Origin: Globodera rostochiensis
Taxonomy: Eukaryota; Nematoda; Chromadorea; Rhabditida; Heteroderidae
Length of the DNA: 64,000 bases
Reading direction: 5' to 3'
Assembly (NCBI GenBank): GCA_018350325.1
Contig: JAEVLN010000021.1
Location: forward strand, 806,001 to 870,000
The notes under the pieces are model-generated. The model saw only the letters and a list, made by a program, of their open reading frames with translations. It was not told the origin of the DNA and searched no databases. The number at the start of each line of letters is the position of its first letter. Positions within the stretch are counted from its first letter, which is position 1. Shown here one piece after another: positions 24,211-36,100 of this stretch. A program made the translations under genes and the position numbers.

Positions 24211-24557
24211 GTTATAACTTCTTTCAAAGCTAACCAAATCAAGACAATTTTTGATATCATTCGAAAGTATGCAATGGGTAGAAGCTTTTAAACGCAAAAG
24301 CTAAGCTATAGGACAAGTCTCAAATAAGTTGTGGCCAAAAAAACGTTTTTCTGGCCATAGCTTTTTTATGATTTGGTCAATAGCTTAGCTTTTCCTTACT
24401 AATAGCTTCTTCTCCTCCTAAGCTTTCGAATAATACTAAAATTGCTTGATTTGGTTACCTTTGAAAGAAGTTATAACAAATAAACTTTAAAAAGCGCCCC
24501 ATTTGCCTTTTTTACGAAACGCCCCCGCTTGCTTTTTTTACGAAACGACCTAGCACC
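24211..24557 (+). mobile_element. foldback element relative, left end missing
   Basis: GTTATAACTTCTTTCAAAG at 24,211 pairs with CTTTGAAAGAAGTTATAAC near 24,460, and AACCAAATCAAG pairs with CTTGATTTGGTT. Outside the right arm lie TTTTTACGAAACGCCCCC and TTTTTTACGAAACGACC, ending TAGCACC at 24,557. That matches the terminus of the complete copy at 14 kb (complement of GGTGCTAGGTCGTTTCGTAAA). The left terminal repeat is absent, so it is truncated. The inner arms differ from the 14 kb element, so it is a sister subfamily sharing only the end motif. Confidence 0.7.
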
Positions 24558-24560
24558 AAA

Positions 24561-24665
24561 CTAAAGTATTAAACTCATAAATTAAGCGTGCACCAAAAAA
24601 AATTAATATCAACAATTATATTTTAACTTTCACAGAAAAACTAAAATAATATCTAAAATTTCATT
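24561..24665 (+). repeat. dispersed repeat shared with 39,767-39,905
   Basis: AAAGTATTAAACTCATAAAT, then AGCGTGC, then ATATCAACAATT...ATATTT, then CTAAAATTTATT-like sequence occur at both sites in the same order. It directly abuts the right end of the foldback element, so the two may have moved together or one inserted beside the other. Confidence 0.6.
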
Positions 24666-25103
24666 AAAACCTGTTGTGATTTTGTTTGAGCTTATCGCAT
24701 TAATTTTTTAAGAATATCGTTACAACACTATAAATTTAAATATAAATTACAATAAAAAATATTAAACCTATCATCGCGAGCAGCGTGAAAAAATGTAAAG
24801 GGAAAATGGAAAAATATAAATCATAAAGAAAATTTTAAAAATGCAAAAATCAAAGGAGACTTTTAAAAAATAATACAGAAAAAACCATAAAATCAAATGT
24901 CACGTCATCTTTGACCACTAAGATGCAATTTTACCAGCCAAGCTACACTTTAAAAAATGGTTTAATCAATTAAACGAAAAGTATACATAGGGTTGAATCC
25001 TAAACAGATTATGATAGTATTCAGGAAAAAATAAAAATATTGCAAAGCCTTGATGCTGTGTGCAAAAAAAATAAAATGAATTAATATTTAACTGACCTTT
25101 CAG

Positions 25104-25299
25104 CCAAAACCTTAATCAGATTCGCTTTATGAATCCCGACGTAGCACGTCAAGAAGTAATTGTTGCTCTCACAGATGCTGAACTTCGTAACCAAAACAAT
25201 GAACTGAGAGAAGAGATTTCGCAGTGCTTGATAAGAAAGCCGTCGTCGATATCTTGCCTATTCTGCCGATCGTTATGCCGCTTAGCATTAAATGATTAA
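25104..25299 (+). pseudogene. coding-like relic with overlapping frames
   Basis: ATG at 25,129 opens a 56-codon frame to TAA at 25,297-25,299. It begins MNPDVARQEVIVALTDAELR and continues NQNNELREEIS, a charged helical, coiled-coil-like segment. Before it stands CTGACCTTTCAG, a strong splice-acceptor-like site, with the frame open from 25,104. Downstream a different plus-strand frame (25,203 to TGA near 25,292) reads VLDKKAVVDILPILPIVMPL, more protein-like than the continuation of the first. The pattern fits one coding sequence with a frameshift around 25,203-25,220, or two chance frames. I cannot name a family; a gag-like or structural coiled coil would be a guess. It is the best coding-like stretch seen in the window. 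Confidence 0.35.
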
Positions 25300-26344
25300 C
25301 CTTAGTAATTTTCCCGCAGCAGTGTACTACCCGGCAAATCTTCATAAACTAATAATTGTAAAAATGCATTAACAAATGATATACCAAGGCCAATATTTCA
25401 TTTTAAAACAATGAAAATCTCGTAATAAAAAATTTTATAAGACAATCCAAATAAGAAATGATAAAAATAAAACACCAAACCTATGCTATGAAACCTAATT
25501 GACCAGTCCTTAAAAATAAATAACATTTAATTTATTAAAAGAATAATTTCCTATTTCATTTTTGTAACTAAATAATTAATATCAACAATTACAAAAATAA
25601 TGGAAGATGCTGAACATTTTTGTAAAAAAATTATTTAAATATAAACCCAGTAATTTTTTGAAAACAATTCAATTTATGCACTGAATTTTATTTTGTTTTA
25701 AAAATCATTTAATACAAATGTTATTGAAAATACCCCGCTTATCATTCTGTTAATGATTAATAAATAATCGTTAATTTGTGCTTTTATTCTAAGTTATAAT
25801 CAATTAACAAAGCTGCATATTAAACTAAAATTAAAATATATTTATTTAGAACTAATTTTTATTATAATTATTATTATTTGCAAATCGAAAAAGCACAACA
25901 TATTTATCAAAAAACATAAAGCAATTAAACAGCGCAAATATAAAATATTAAAATAACATTTATTGAAAATTCACTCCGTAATAATAATTGGCATGGATAA
26001 TGTTTGATGTTTAATTTTGATTATTTCTAATTTGAACTGGGGCAGTTTTTTTTTAGTAAAAACATTAAATAAATAGATTTTGCAAAGTGGATGCAGCAGT
26101 TGACGACTTTTTGTCATTATTAGTCAATTTTAAACACGATAAGGCTGACTCGTCGGTACATTGTCAAATTATAATACGCTAACCACCACCTTTCTATCAA
26201 AACTAACCAATTTTACAAATTTTTAAAAAATTGGACCAAGCAGATACCAACTCCGTTAGTACCGAGTTATTATTTCCCGTCAAAGAAAAAATAAGCAAAT
26301 TTAAAGCTAAATTACAAAAATAATAATAAAGTGTATAAACAACA
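25300..26344. other. AT-rich DNA without recognisable genes
   Basis: A-rich, turning T-rich at about 25,700-26,080. TTTTCCCGCAG at about 25,310-25,320 is acceptor-like and is followed by a short balanced stretch. Another island lies near 26,090-26,160. Nothing identifiable. Confidence 0.5.
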
Positions 26345-26729
26345 GGTGCTAGGTCGTTTCTTAAATTCCGCCAGGGCGTTTCTTAAATCCGCCACATATA
26401 TTTTATGAAGTGGTTTTAGACATTCTAACTTTATTCACACTCCATTAAATCGTTAAGTCTTATACCAATGGAAAGCTCCGAATGTGTAGAAAAAGCATTA
26501 CAGTAAAGTCAAAGTGTTTTGATAAGTTTCAAAAAAGTTATAATATATACTTGCCAAATATCGAACTTTTTCGGGTTTTCTAATCATAACTTTTTTTTTA
26601 CTTTGATTTACTTCTTAGTTTTGTTTTACAAACTACTTCTACTCATTCGGAGCTTTCCAATGTTATAAGATTTAACCGAGTTAGTGCGGTATGAATAAAG
26701 TTATAATGTCTAAAACTACTTCATAAAAT
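26345..26729 (+). mobile_element. foldback MITE, second copy, right end missing
   Basis: Starts GGTGCTAGGTCGTTTCTTAAA and runs parallel to the 14 kb element: CGCCACATATATTTTATGAA, then ACCAATGGAAAGCTCCGAAT, a centre near 26,555, and the returning arm ATTCGGAGCTTTCCAATG. It stops at TTCATAAAAT (26,729) where the other copy continues into the right terminal repeat. It carries CTTAAA where the 14 kb copy has CGTAAA, a C-to-T type change at CpG. No target duplication can be scored because the right end is gone. Confidence 0.8.
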
Positions 26730-29700
26730 TATGCACTTTCAACCAGGTTATTGTAATCGTAAAGCGTAATTTTTAAATTTTCATTGTAAAAAATAATTTA
26801 ACAAAATAATGACAATTTATGCGATTCATGCTAAAAAACACATATCGACAATCCAATAAATTAAAGGTATGACTTTACTGAAATATAAAAGATACGAAAA
26901 TACAAAAGTAAAATATTTTGTTAATTTAAGGTAAATATGATTTTAGAAAAGGGGTTATTATTATAAAAAAATATTAGTTTCCAAGCCAAATCAAAATGGA
27001 TAAATTAAAATAAACAATTAATTAAAAAACTAAATTATACAAATAATTATAATCAGCAACTGAATTCTCTAAAAAGTTTATCAAAAAAGGCTCAACTCTA
27101 AACTAGTTGAAATGTGCCTAACGACATATATTTAGCATTTTGATAAAATAACTTAAATAATAATCTTTTAATGATAAAAAAGTAAAACAAATTTAGATTA
27201 ATTTAATTATGAAAGTCCATCATTTCGTTGATGTATTTAATGAGACCAGTGGACTTGAAAAAACAAGGGAAATCACGAAAATTTTAAAACGAAAATGAAA
27301 AAGATAAACAAATAAATTTGGCTTTTTAAATGCTAAAAAACTTTTATAATCAAATATAAATCAATAATGCCTTTGAAAGGAATATTTAATAATTTTAAAT
27401 AAATTATTAACATATGAACAACAATAATTTTTTTAACTTGGATACTAATCAGACATGTAAAAAGTAAAAACTGAATTGTAAAATCATAAATCTAAAAACA
27501 AAATTAACAAACTAAATGATGTCATGCTTTCATCATTAACCACCACGCGCGTCACAATCGTGGCCACGCTAGAAGACTTAGGGCACGCTTCATCGAGTCC
27601 TCGGTTGGAAAATTCATATGCAATTGGCGCAAATAACCTAATATAAAATTTGAATTAAAACGATAAATAATTAACCTATTAATTCAATGATCCAAAATTA
27701 AAACATACCAAAAAATGTAACAATCAAATATTTTAATCTTATAAAATAATAAACTGTCAATTGTAAAGTTTGTATAAAACATAACAGATTGATCATTTAT
27801 TTTAACAAGAAATTTTTGTAAATTTTTGAAAAAGCCATATAAATTTAAATAGTGATTAATTGTGAATCATTAAATGTAAGAAACAGTGTTGCGCGGCGTT
27901 TTGCCGAGAAGTGTGTGGTCGCCCCAGCTGTTGTGGACACCTATTTACTGTAAATGAAAAATTATGTTTTTATTTAACCGTTTTTATTATTTAGTTATTG
28001 TTATAAAATAAACAACAGAATTTAATATCCTGTTATTTTAAATAGTATTGTCGGATTCAAATAAAAATAAATAAACCAATAGGTTAATTTAAAATCTTAT
28101 AAACTAATATCTATATGTCCTTTCAAATAAAATTCACTACGTTCTGATAAGTTTCATCAAATACACCTGCTGGCACGTTACATAACATCGAATCATAAAT
28201 AAATTGTTTACTAAATTGCTACTTAAATATACGAATTGCAGTTTAATACTTTTTAGCTATTTTAAAAATGATTAAACTGTAACAAGTTATGTTTCACGCC
28301 GAAGCTTCTTTGACTAGTTGCTCATGCAGCAAAATTTTCTCGAGAGTGGTTTGGTGAATACCAAATGTTACAATAAACTTTAAATATTAATACCAAAATA
28401 TAATGTGCCAAAAATGAGCTGTATAATTACCATATTTGTACATTTTCTGTTGGCACCAAAAAGATTTGTTGTGAATAAAGATATTAAATATCAGGGCAAA
28501 AATTTATTTTTGATACATAAACCCCTTAAACCCCTTAAGGGATGTGATCCGACGCATCAGTATTATAAAAATTATTTGTATAACAAATCTAATTAATAAT
28601 CATTTAAACAATAAATTGAAAAAATTCACATGAAAAGTAACGCAAGCAAATTTGAATATATTTAAAAAAAATATATATTTAATTAAAATGCATATAATGT
28701 TTTTTAGTGGTAAAAAACAGCTCACTATCCAGCTTTTAAGATTACCAGATCAACAAATCCAAATAAAAAAAATATCGTCATAAATAATTAAATATCAAAG
28801 AAAGTTTTAAATTTTTTTATTTCAATATTCAAACAATATTAAATTTACCTATGTTAATAAATTGTACCGATTATTTATCACAAGCGTAGTAAAACTTTAA
28901 GTTTCTAAAATTGAAAAACAAAATGAATTGATAAAAAAACATCACTATTTATGATAAAAATACAATATTACATACATTTAGTAGAACTTAATGCAGTTAA
29001 GCAGTAAAATATAATATAGTTTTATTTGTACCATTAATATTAAAATATTTATATTTTTTGTTAAACAGCAACCTGCAACCTCAAACGCTAACTGCAATTA
29101 CAAAAAATATAAAAATTACTTAATTATTAAACAGTAAAGTTAGAAAAATTAATTACTGTACATAACAATAAAATAAATAATGATATGAACCAAAAGGCGA
29201 ATATCGAAAACACAATCTTTTATACGAACAACCATAATTACCCGTTACAATTAAATATATTTATAAATATTAAAAACCTAATATCAAAAATGTACTAAAT
29301 AAACCATTTTTCAACAACTTGAAAAATCTTATACCAATGAAAATTAGAAGATGGTAATATAATAGATAAGAAATATGAGGTGGAGGTCTTTTTGTTATTG
29401 CAAAACTAAAATAAAAAAGTAAATTAATAAACCCAACGAATGAATGAATCAATGAATGGACTGCTTTAAAAGGTTTAATGCAATAGTACCCAAATAAATT
29501 AATTAAAATTTAAATCGTAGAGAATCTCTCTCTTTTCGAGAAATTGTAGATGATAATGAAACATTGTCCTTAATAAAAATAACGAATATTACAGTAAGTG
29601 TAATAAGATGGAACCGACGCAGGACGTGAATAACCTATAATTAAATTAAAAATTATATAACATAGAGAATTAAATAAGGAGTTAGTTTTTTTATCCCTAA

Positions 29701-30360
29701 AATGTATAAATTAATAATTTAATAAAATCACTAAAACCTTAATAAATTTAAACATATTAAATAAATACTTCTACCAGTTGGTCCATTCGTTTATTAAAAA
29801 GTCACTAAATTAATTATTTGAAATTTTTAATGCATAATAATTGCCCATTTAAATTTATTTTTAAGATTGCGTTGAGTCTTTTTTTGAAAAAACTTTGTTT
29901 TACGATGACTGAGGGCACTGGTTGAAGAGAACCGGTGACCGCGCGCGACACTCGAGACGTATTTTCGTGCGAGCAGACCTTTGAGGCATTTGTAAAAAGG
30001 CTGTTAACGCCAGAGAAAATTTATAAGCAAGAATTTGCCTTTTAAATATTTAGCAACAAAAAAGACAGAAAAGCTCTCAAAAATCGCAAATGGCGATTGT
30101 GAATTTAGTTACGCTTAAAATAAAGCTAATTTTTGAATCAATTAATTTTAAAGTACAAAAACACAAATTAAATGAGTAATTTTGATAACCTATAAAGTGT
30201 AAAACTTATTAAAAAAATAACTGACAAACGGATTTAAAAATTTAAAATTCTTTCTTAGAAAAGTCAAACAAACCCGGCTTTTAATTTAAAAAAATGAATG
30301 TTTAAACTAAATTTAAACCGATAAGATTTGCAGTTTTTATATAAAAACATAAAAAATAAA
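26730..30360. other. A-rich DNA without recognisable genes
   Basis: A-rich throughout. Balanced islands lie near 27,530-27,620, 27,890-27,940, 28,300-28,350 and 29,910-30,010. The last is open for over 50 codons on the minus strand but also has open frames elsewhere. AAACCCCTTAAACCCCTTAA at about 28,521 is a short direct repeat. No RNA gene or element end was found. Confidence 0.5.
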
Positions 30361-30539
30361 TTAATTTATGTGTATAATAAAAAGAATTAAAATAAAGGGA
30401 ATTAATAGGTCTTTTTATTTATTGAAACGTTCTTTAAAGAACGAAGCGCTTACACCCGAGAACAACGATAAGCCAACATTTGGTGCTTGGGAGCAGGGAG
30501 GTCAACACAACTGCGATAAAATATGGCAACCGGCTCCTA

Positions 30540-30592
30540 AAATGTGGCATTTTTATGGCATTGAGGGGTCAAAAACATGGCATTTTTATGGC
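30540..30592. repeat. short direct repeat, TGGCATTTTTATGGCA
   Basis: TGGCATTTTTATGGCA occurs twice 32 bp apart, separated by TTGAGGGGTCAAAAACA. The AAAATG/AAACATG before each copy is also similar. An 81-codon plus-strand frame (30,368-30,613) runs over it and includes the repeated WHFYG. It has no supporting context and is not called as a gene. Confidence 0.6.
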
Positions 30593-30613
30593 AGTTTTCT
30601 TGAAGACGTTTGA

Positions 30614-31920
30614 TGTTTTTGATTTAATGTAAAAATAACAACAACTAACTTACTAGTGTTTGAAATAATAGATTCGCTAACTTGCCATAAAATCATACAG
30701 TTTATTAGTTAAAATGTATATATTTTTTATGTTTTATATTTATAGTTAAACTGTTTTGGAATTATTTTTTTTATGATTTATTTTTAATAATTTGACGTAA
30801 ATCTTTTTATTTTTATTTCATTTTCTTGTCGCATACGCTTTTTTTTGTTTACAAAAATTTTTGCGTATTCGCCGGCTTCACCGCCGTGTCGGATAACCCA
30901 AAATGATTTTTGATATATATTATGCAAACCCAATTATTTTAAGGATTTATAATTTTTCTTTTAAATATTTATTTGATTTATTGAGTCCAAAGAAAGTAAA
31001 GAGTTTTTCTTTAATGCACTTTCCCATCTCGTTGAACCATACGTACGGTCGATATGATGTCGCAAGATGTTTACATAATGGATCACTTGCGCCCAAATGA
31101 CCTTTGCGTATTCAGGCTTTTTGCCATTTAATAAAAATTTAAAAACTTATAGATTATTTTATTATCGATTTTTATTTTATTAGATTGTAATTGAATTTCG
31201 TAATTGGTATGTACTAACTAATAATTTTGATGTTCTTGTTTTGTTATGATATTAAAATTAAGATATTATTTTTTAATTACTCCAAATCAGCTGTTAAAAT
31301 GTTTATTCGGCTGTTCTTTTTGCTTGGGTAAAATTTTATAAATGCTACTATTTTATATAAATTATAGGTTGAGCAATTTTTAAATTCTTAAAATTGAATT
31401 TATATTACTTTATCGTTAATAAATATTCATAATTTCTAATAATTCGAAAATCATTCGGGTTAGATTATGTAAGAAATGAGTTCCAAACTGTGTTGAACCG
31501 CATTGTTTTGCGTGCGGGAACCCACCTTTTTCACATATTATTTATCTCAATTAAAGCATTGATATCTCGATTGTAATTACGGTAGATCATTACTTTTTAA
31601 AGCATTAATTGTTAATTTAATTTATTGGCCACAAAAATTTTAATAAATCTGATGCGTTTTTGTTCAATCGAATTTATGGCAACGGCAAAGTTTTGGCAAC
31701 TTTAGATGCTTACTTATAATTGATATCTTGAGTTAGTTATGTTTTTTTTGGTAAACTATATATTTAGGAAATAATAGTTCTATCAAATTATATTATGTAT
31801 TTATGTTTATTAAACTCACAATTTATGTATTTCTTATATAATTTTGGCAAACATTTTCTCCGAGTTTCAATTGTCGGTAGTTTGGACGAGAGAAATTTTA
31901 AAAGAGAAGAATGTTTGTAT
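30614..31920. other. T-rich block
   Basis: The top strand is strikingly T-rich compared with both neighbours. It has balanced islands near 30,860-30,905, 31,020-31,100 and 31,490-31,530. No element or gene recognised. Confidence 0.6.
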
Positions 31921-32448
31921 TGAAAAATTCGTTTAAAGATGTGAAGATAAAATTTGAAAAAGGCCAATTCTTCATTTCTTGAAAGTGTGAATTTCGCTTA
32001 GATGGCATTCAAATGTTTAAAAACGAATATGGCCTAGTATGTGGCCGAGTGTAAATGGATAATGTAATTTTGATGATAAAAAAAAAGTATTAAAAGAAAT
32101 ATACACTTTTGAAAATTCAAAGAATATTCATAAACAAAAAAATTAAAATAAATTTGTTGACTATGAAAAATAAAATCATCTGGATGAAAATGCTAGATGA
32201 ACACGTGCCAATATTGTACAAAAACGATTATTCATTATTTGTCAGCTCTTGTATGAATTACAAAATAAATAGTTGAATTTAAAAGTAAAGAAAACAAAGC
32301 ACGAGATTGAATGGTCTGTTGGCGTTATGCAACAGATGAATGCAAGATTCGAAGAAAAACTAAAAAATTTAATATTTAGTTAATAAACATAACATAAAGA
32401 ACTAATAGTTAAAAGTGCTTTGCAAAATAAAAGATTACCAATATGCAA

Positions 32449-32475
32449 AAATGCATATATATATATATATATATT
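32449..32475. repeat. AT dinucleotide microsatellite
   Basis: An uninterrupted run of AT units followed by a T run. Confidence 0.9.
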
Positions 32476-32837
32476 TTTTTTTTAACCAAAAAAAATTTTA
32501 TAATTTATAAAGTAAAAAAAATGATGTAAACCATCTTATTTACACTAAAATGCATACTTATATTAATCTCTAAAAATACCAATGAACTTAAAAGATCATA
32601 TTTAAGTATTGAATAAGCTTAATAAAATGTATTTGAACTTTTAAATATAATATTCAAAAGGCTTTGTTTATCCAAATATTCTAAAAAATGTTTATATAAA
32701 TTATAATGGCTCCCAATTAGTGAATTAATTACCCAGATGTGTAAATAAGAAATGTATTATTCAAAAAATAAACCATATTTTATATTACCAAAAAACTTAG
32801 AGGAACTGGTAAATTGTTTACAACTGAACAGCAATTT

Positions 32838-32945
32838 ATTTTTTAAATTGTATTTGAAAAATAGGTTAATGTGAAACTTAAAAATTAAAATTTAAACATA
32901 ATTTGTTTTTAGTATACAGCATTCTGTAATGAAGCTTTAGTTTTT
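32838..32945 (+). repeat. dispersed repeat, partner of 13,747-13,860
   Basis: Same ordered motifs as at 13.7 kb, including TTAATGTGAAACTTAAAAA and AAACATAATTTGTTTTTAG. Confidence 0.6.
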
Positions 32946-33250
32946 TCTGTAAATTGATTTTTTAAATATTTTATTTGTTTTGATATGACATTTTTGCTTT
33001 TCATAATTTATTAAGTACGTATTTTTCTCAGCCGTAAGTTAAAAATAACAATCATGCCTAATAAATTCTTTTAATTGTTGAATTTTTTATATATTAAGTC
33101 TTGAAACTATACGTATTACCTAAATTACTTATGCAAAAGTTCAAAGACTCAAATAAATATCAAAGCAAAAAACAACAAACAAAGAATATTGTAATAAAAC
33201 TCGATTCTTTGACACCTTGCGACTTTGGACTGTCTACTTTGTAAAATCGG

Positions 33251-33425
33251 ACGGTACGGGAAAGTACCGACGCTTTTTCGGTACTCAAGCATCAGTACTT
33301 TACCGAATAGTACCGACTGAACTTTTTCCAAAAGTACCGATATTTTTCGGTAACGGTACTTTTTTGGTATTTTACCGAAAAGAACCGACCGAAACTTTTT
33401 GAGAACCGAAGGGTACCGAACGGAA
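33251..33425. repeat. GGTACCG word array
   Basis: Variants of GTACCGA/TCGGTAC and GAACCGA fill about 175 bp. The words stand in both orientations and are separated by short T or A runs (AAAGTACCGA, TTTTTCGGTACT). Its position relative to the tRNA-like module that follows matches the GAACAG array in the 15 kb hAT element, so it probably is the subterminal array of a relative. No clear CAGNG terminus or target duplication was found, so the copy may be truncated. Confidence 0.65.
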
Positions 33426-33434
33426 AAATGTGGT

Positions 33435-33600
33435 AATATATTTGAATAATCTGCGTGGTCTCGCTTAGCTCAGTGGTTAAACATTTGGGGAAATTCCATT
33501 TTGTCTAAAGTTCGAGTCCTCGAGTGAAATTCCCTTTCATTCTTTTATGCCTTGGTGGTGTGATTGTGAGTGACGTGGTTGCCCGGGGTTCAACTCCGAC
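33435..33600 (+). mobile_element. dimeric tRNA-derived SINE-like module (copy 2)
   Basis: Unit 1 has an A box TAGCTCAGTGG (33,466-33,476) and a B box AGTTCGAGTCC (33,509-33,519). Unit 2 has TGGTGTGATTGTGAG near 33,558 and a B box GGTTCAACTCC (33,587-33,597). The line-up with the 15 kb copy includes the upstream GTAATATATTTGAA and the linker CGAGTGAAATTC...TTCTTTAT/TTCTTTTAT. Each unit has tRNA-like Pol III boxes but no full cloverleaf. There is no poly-A tail or clear target duplication. Downstream the A and B core blocks of the 15 kb element are absent. Confidence 0.7.
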
Positions 33601-33609
33601 GGTGTAAAT

Positions 33610-36100
33610 AGTTTTTTCATCTATTAAATAAAGAGAATAAATTAAATATAACAAATACTATTTAGGATGAGTAAAGCATTATTTAAGGTTAATCACAGCG
33701 GAATAAATTAAGCAAACGCAATTTGCAAGACTTCATAGGTGATTTCAGATGGCATCTGATCTGGTGTTCATTGAATATTTGGTTAAAAGTCTTTAAACTC
33801 AAAATGTCGAGACTGTATGAACCACCAATAATTTAAAATATTTTTTAAAATAAATCAAGAATCAGAAGATCTGCAAAAGTGAATAAGAGGACAAGTTAAA
33901 AGTGAAGAGTTGTACAAAAAAAATCATTATGACGAGATTTTTAAGTTTTAGGGGTAAACACATATGAGCGTTTGTACACACAAATTCAACCAAATGTTCA
34001 TTAGGCGCCAAGTTATTTTAGTCAGACAAACGCACACCAATAATGAAAATGAATTTATACTTTATATTAAAATAATCTTATAAATGAGTAATGAAACAAT
34101 TGTCGTTAGTTTGCTAAAATTTCATTCAGCAACAACTATTTGTTTTCAATCATCCAATATACAGTTATTAGTCTGTATTAATTAATTCTTTTTGGAAAAT
34201 GAAATACGCCGAAAATATTAAAATTAAAAAAAAACAAATTAAAACATAGATTAATGAATTACAATCTTCATCATTAGTTCTTCATGACGTGCGCAACATA
34301 ACATGTAAACGATATTTCATTCATAATATTTATTAAATTTAGCGTTAATTATTGGTATTTCTCTCCATTTAAAATAAATACGTTAAATCAATATAAATAT
34401 TAAAAAAATAATTAAAATTTAAACAAAATTGTTTTTCCATTTGGGTTTCTACGTGGACGTCTATTATGGCTTTTACGCAAAAATTGATTTATTCAATAGG
34501 AGATTTTATGAGATAAAAGCTTAGCAAGAAATCAATTGATGCATTCATTACTAAAATAAAGTTAAATCATGGATCGTCCTGGTGACTTGCCTCGCGACGC
34601 GGGCGGCCTTAAAATAATGATTAAGTTATATATTACGTTTGGTTTATTTCATATAGTATTAAAGTCAATACATTGATAAAATTTATGACACGGCTTATAA
34701 CAGTGTAATATAATTTGGCCAACTCGAAGTTTGACAAAAATTAAACATTAAAATAAAAAATTTCCCATATAATGTAAAAAGTGCGACAAATACTTAACGT
34801 TATAATTAATTGGTAATTTCAGGGTTGCGGAAGAGATGGCGGTGTGGTAATAAAATAAAATAAAAAGGTAATTTCCCGATTTGCCTTAAGCTTGGTAAAG
34901 AAGTTGGGTAATTCAATCCGCTATGACAAAAACAAGAACTGGACAACATTGTTCTGCAAATTACCTTAAAGTTATAAAATAAAAAAAATACAATTATTAA
35001 AGGTGAAATGTGTTTTTTTTTTGAAGCAGTGTTCTTAACCTATTCCATAAAAAATAAATTATTTAAAATAATTTTTATGCCGAAAAGCAAGCTGCATAAA
35101 TCAAAGTTGTGAAAATAAATTAAAATATAGTAAATAATGCAAAATAGTTAGAAAACAATTATACTATAATTAAAATAGAATTAATACAAGTAAAATTTGC
35201 TGTTTACTCTATAAGTATTTATGTTTATATTTTTTTAAATAACTAACAAACAATTCAGTTAAAAAGAATTAAATTAAAACTATATCTCGAACTTCACAAA
35301 TTACCTCAAAGGAATCTTAGTTTTACATGAATTTATGGTAATATTGAATGAATTAATTATTAACATTATGCTTTGCATGTAATTAACGCTCGTAAAATAC
35401 TGTGGCGAGCACACCGGGAAAATATAAATTACGCCGCTATAAACGTGCACAATAAAGCACACCCATGATGATCAATTCAAAACATTAATTTACTTATATT
35501 CTGCCTTTCTTTGTGATTTTAAAATATAGTCGTTGCGGTTTTTACACGTTTTATGAATTTAAAAGTACTGATAAAATAAAAAATATATAAATTTTATGTA
35601 ATTGGGCTCGTTTAGAACTGTCTTTGAAGGAATCGGCCGTTCAAATCTGTGACGTCGATAATTATTAAAAAAGGAAATGATTAACGTTTGAATATTTAAA
35701 AAGTATATAATTTTGAATAAAATCCGTGAGCTGCTTTTAAAGAACATTAATGCCAGAGATAAACTAAACAAATAAAAAAAAAGACAAAATGGCAACCAGC
35801 CAAACCGAGTAAAACCACTGTCGAGCATCATTTAAAAAAAGAATGCTATTTTAACTTAAATAACCAATAAATTATCATTAAGAAATTAATTTAAACATGA
35901 TAGAAAGCAAGCAATATTTCTTTTTATACCTTTATCGATTAACATTTTGTTTCTTACAAATGAAGGGATTAACCTAAAAACTTGAGGTATTTTGTTCAAA
36001 ACTCTGTATACTATCCAAGAAATACATATAAATAAAAATATTAAAACAAAACAAAATTACTGCAAAAACGGATCTAAACATTAGTCAAAGCAATGCAACA
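33610..36100. other. A-rich DNA without recognisable genes
   Basis: A-rich with few balanced islands (about 34,570-34,610, 35,400-35,470, 35,620-35,660). Several ATTACCT motifs (donor-like on the minus strand) occur near 34,966 and 35,305. At the frequency seen across the window this word is close to what base composition would give. Confidence 0.5.

Noticed and set aside
34900..35320. Repeated ATTACCT as minus-strand splice donors of one gene
   Set aside because: The count over the window is close to that expected from base composition, and no consistent exons or frames join them.
35559..35831. 90-codon minus-strand frame
   Set aside because: Among the longest frames in the window, but its translation is rich in Phe, Leu, Ile and Tyr as expected from AT-rich DNA. 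No motif, start context or splice support.
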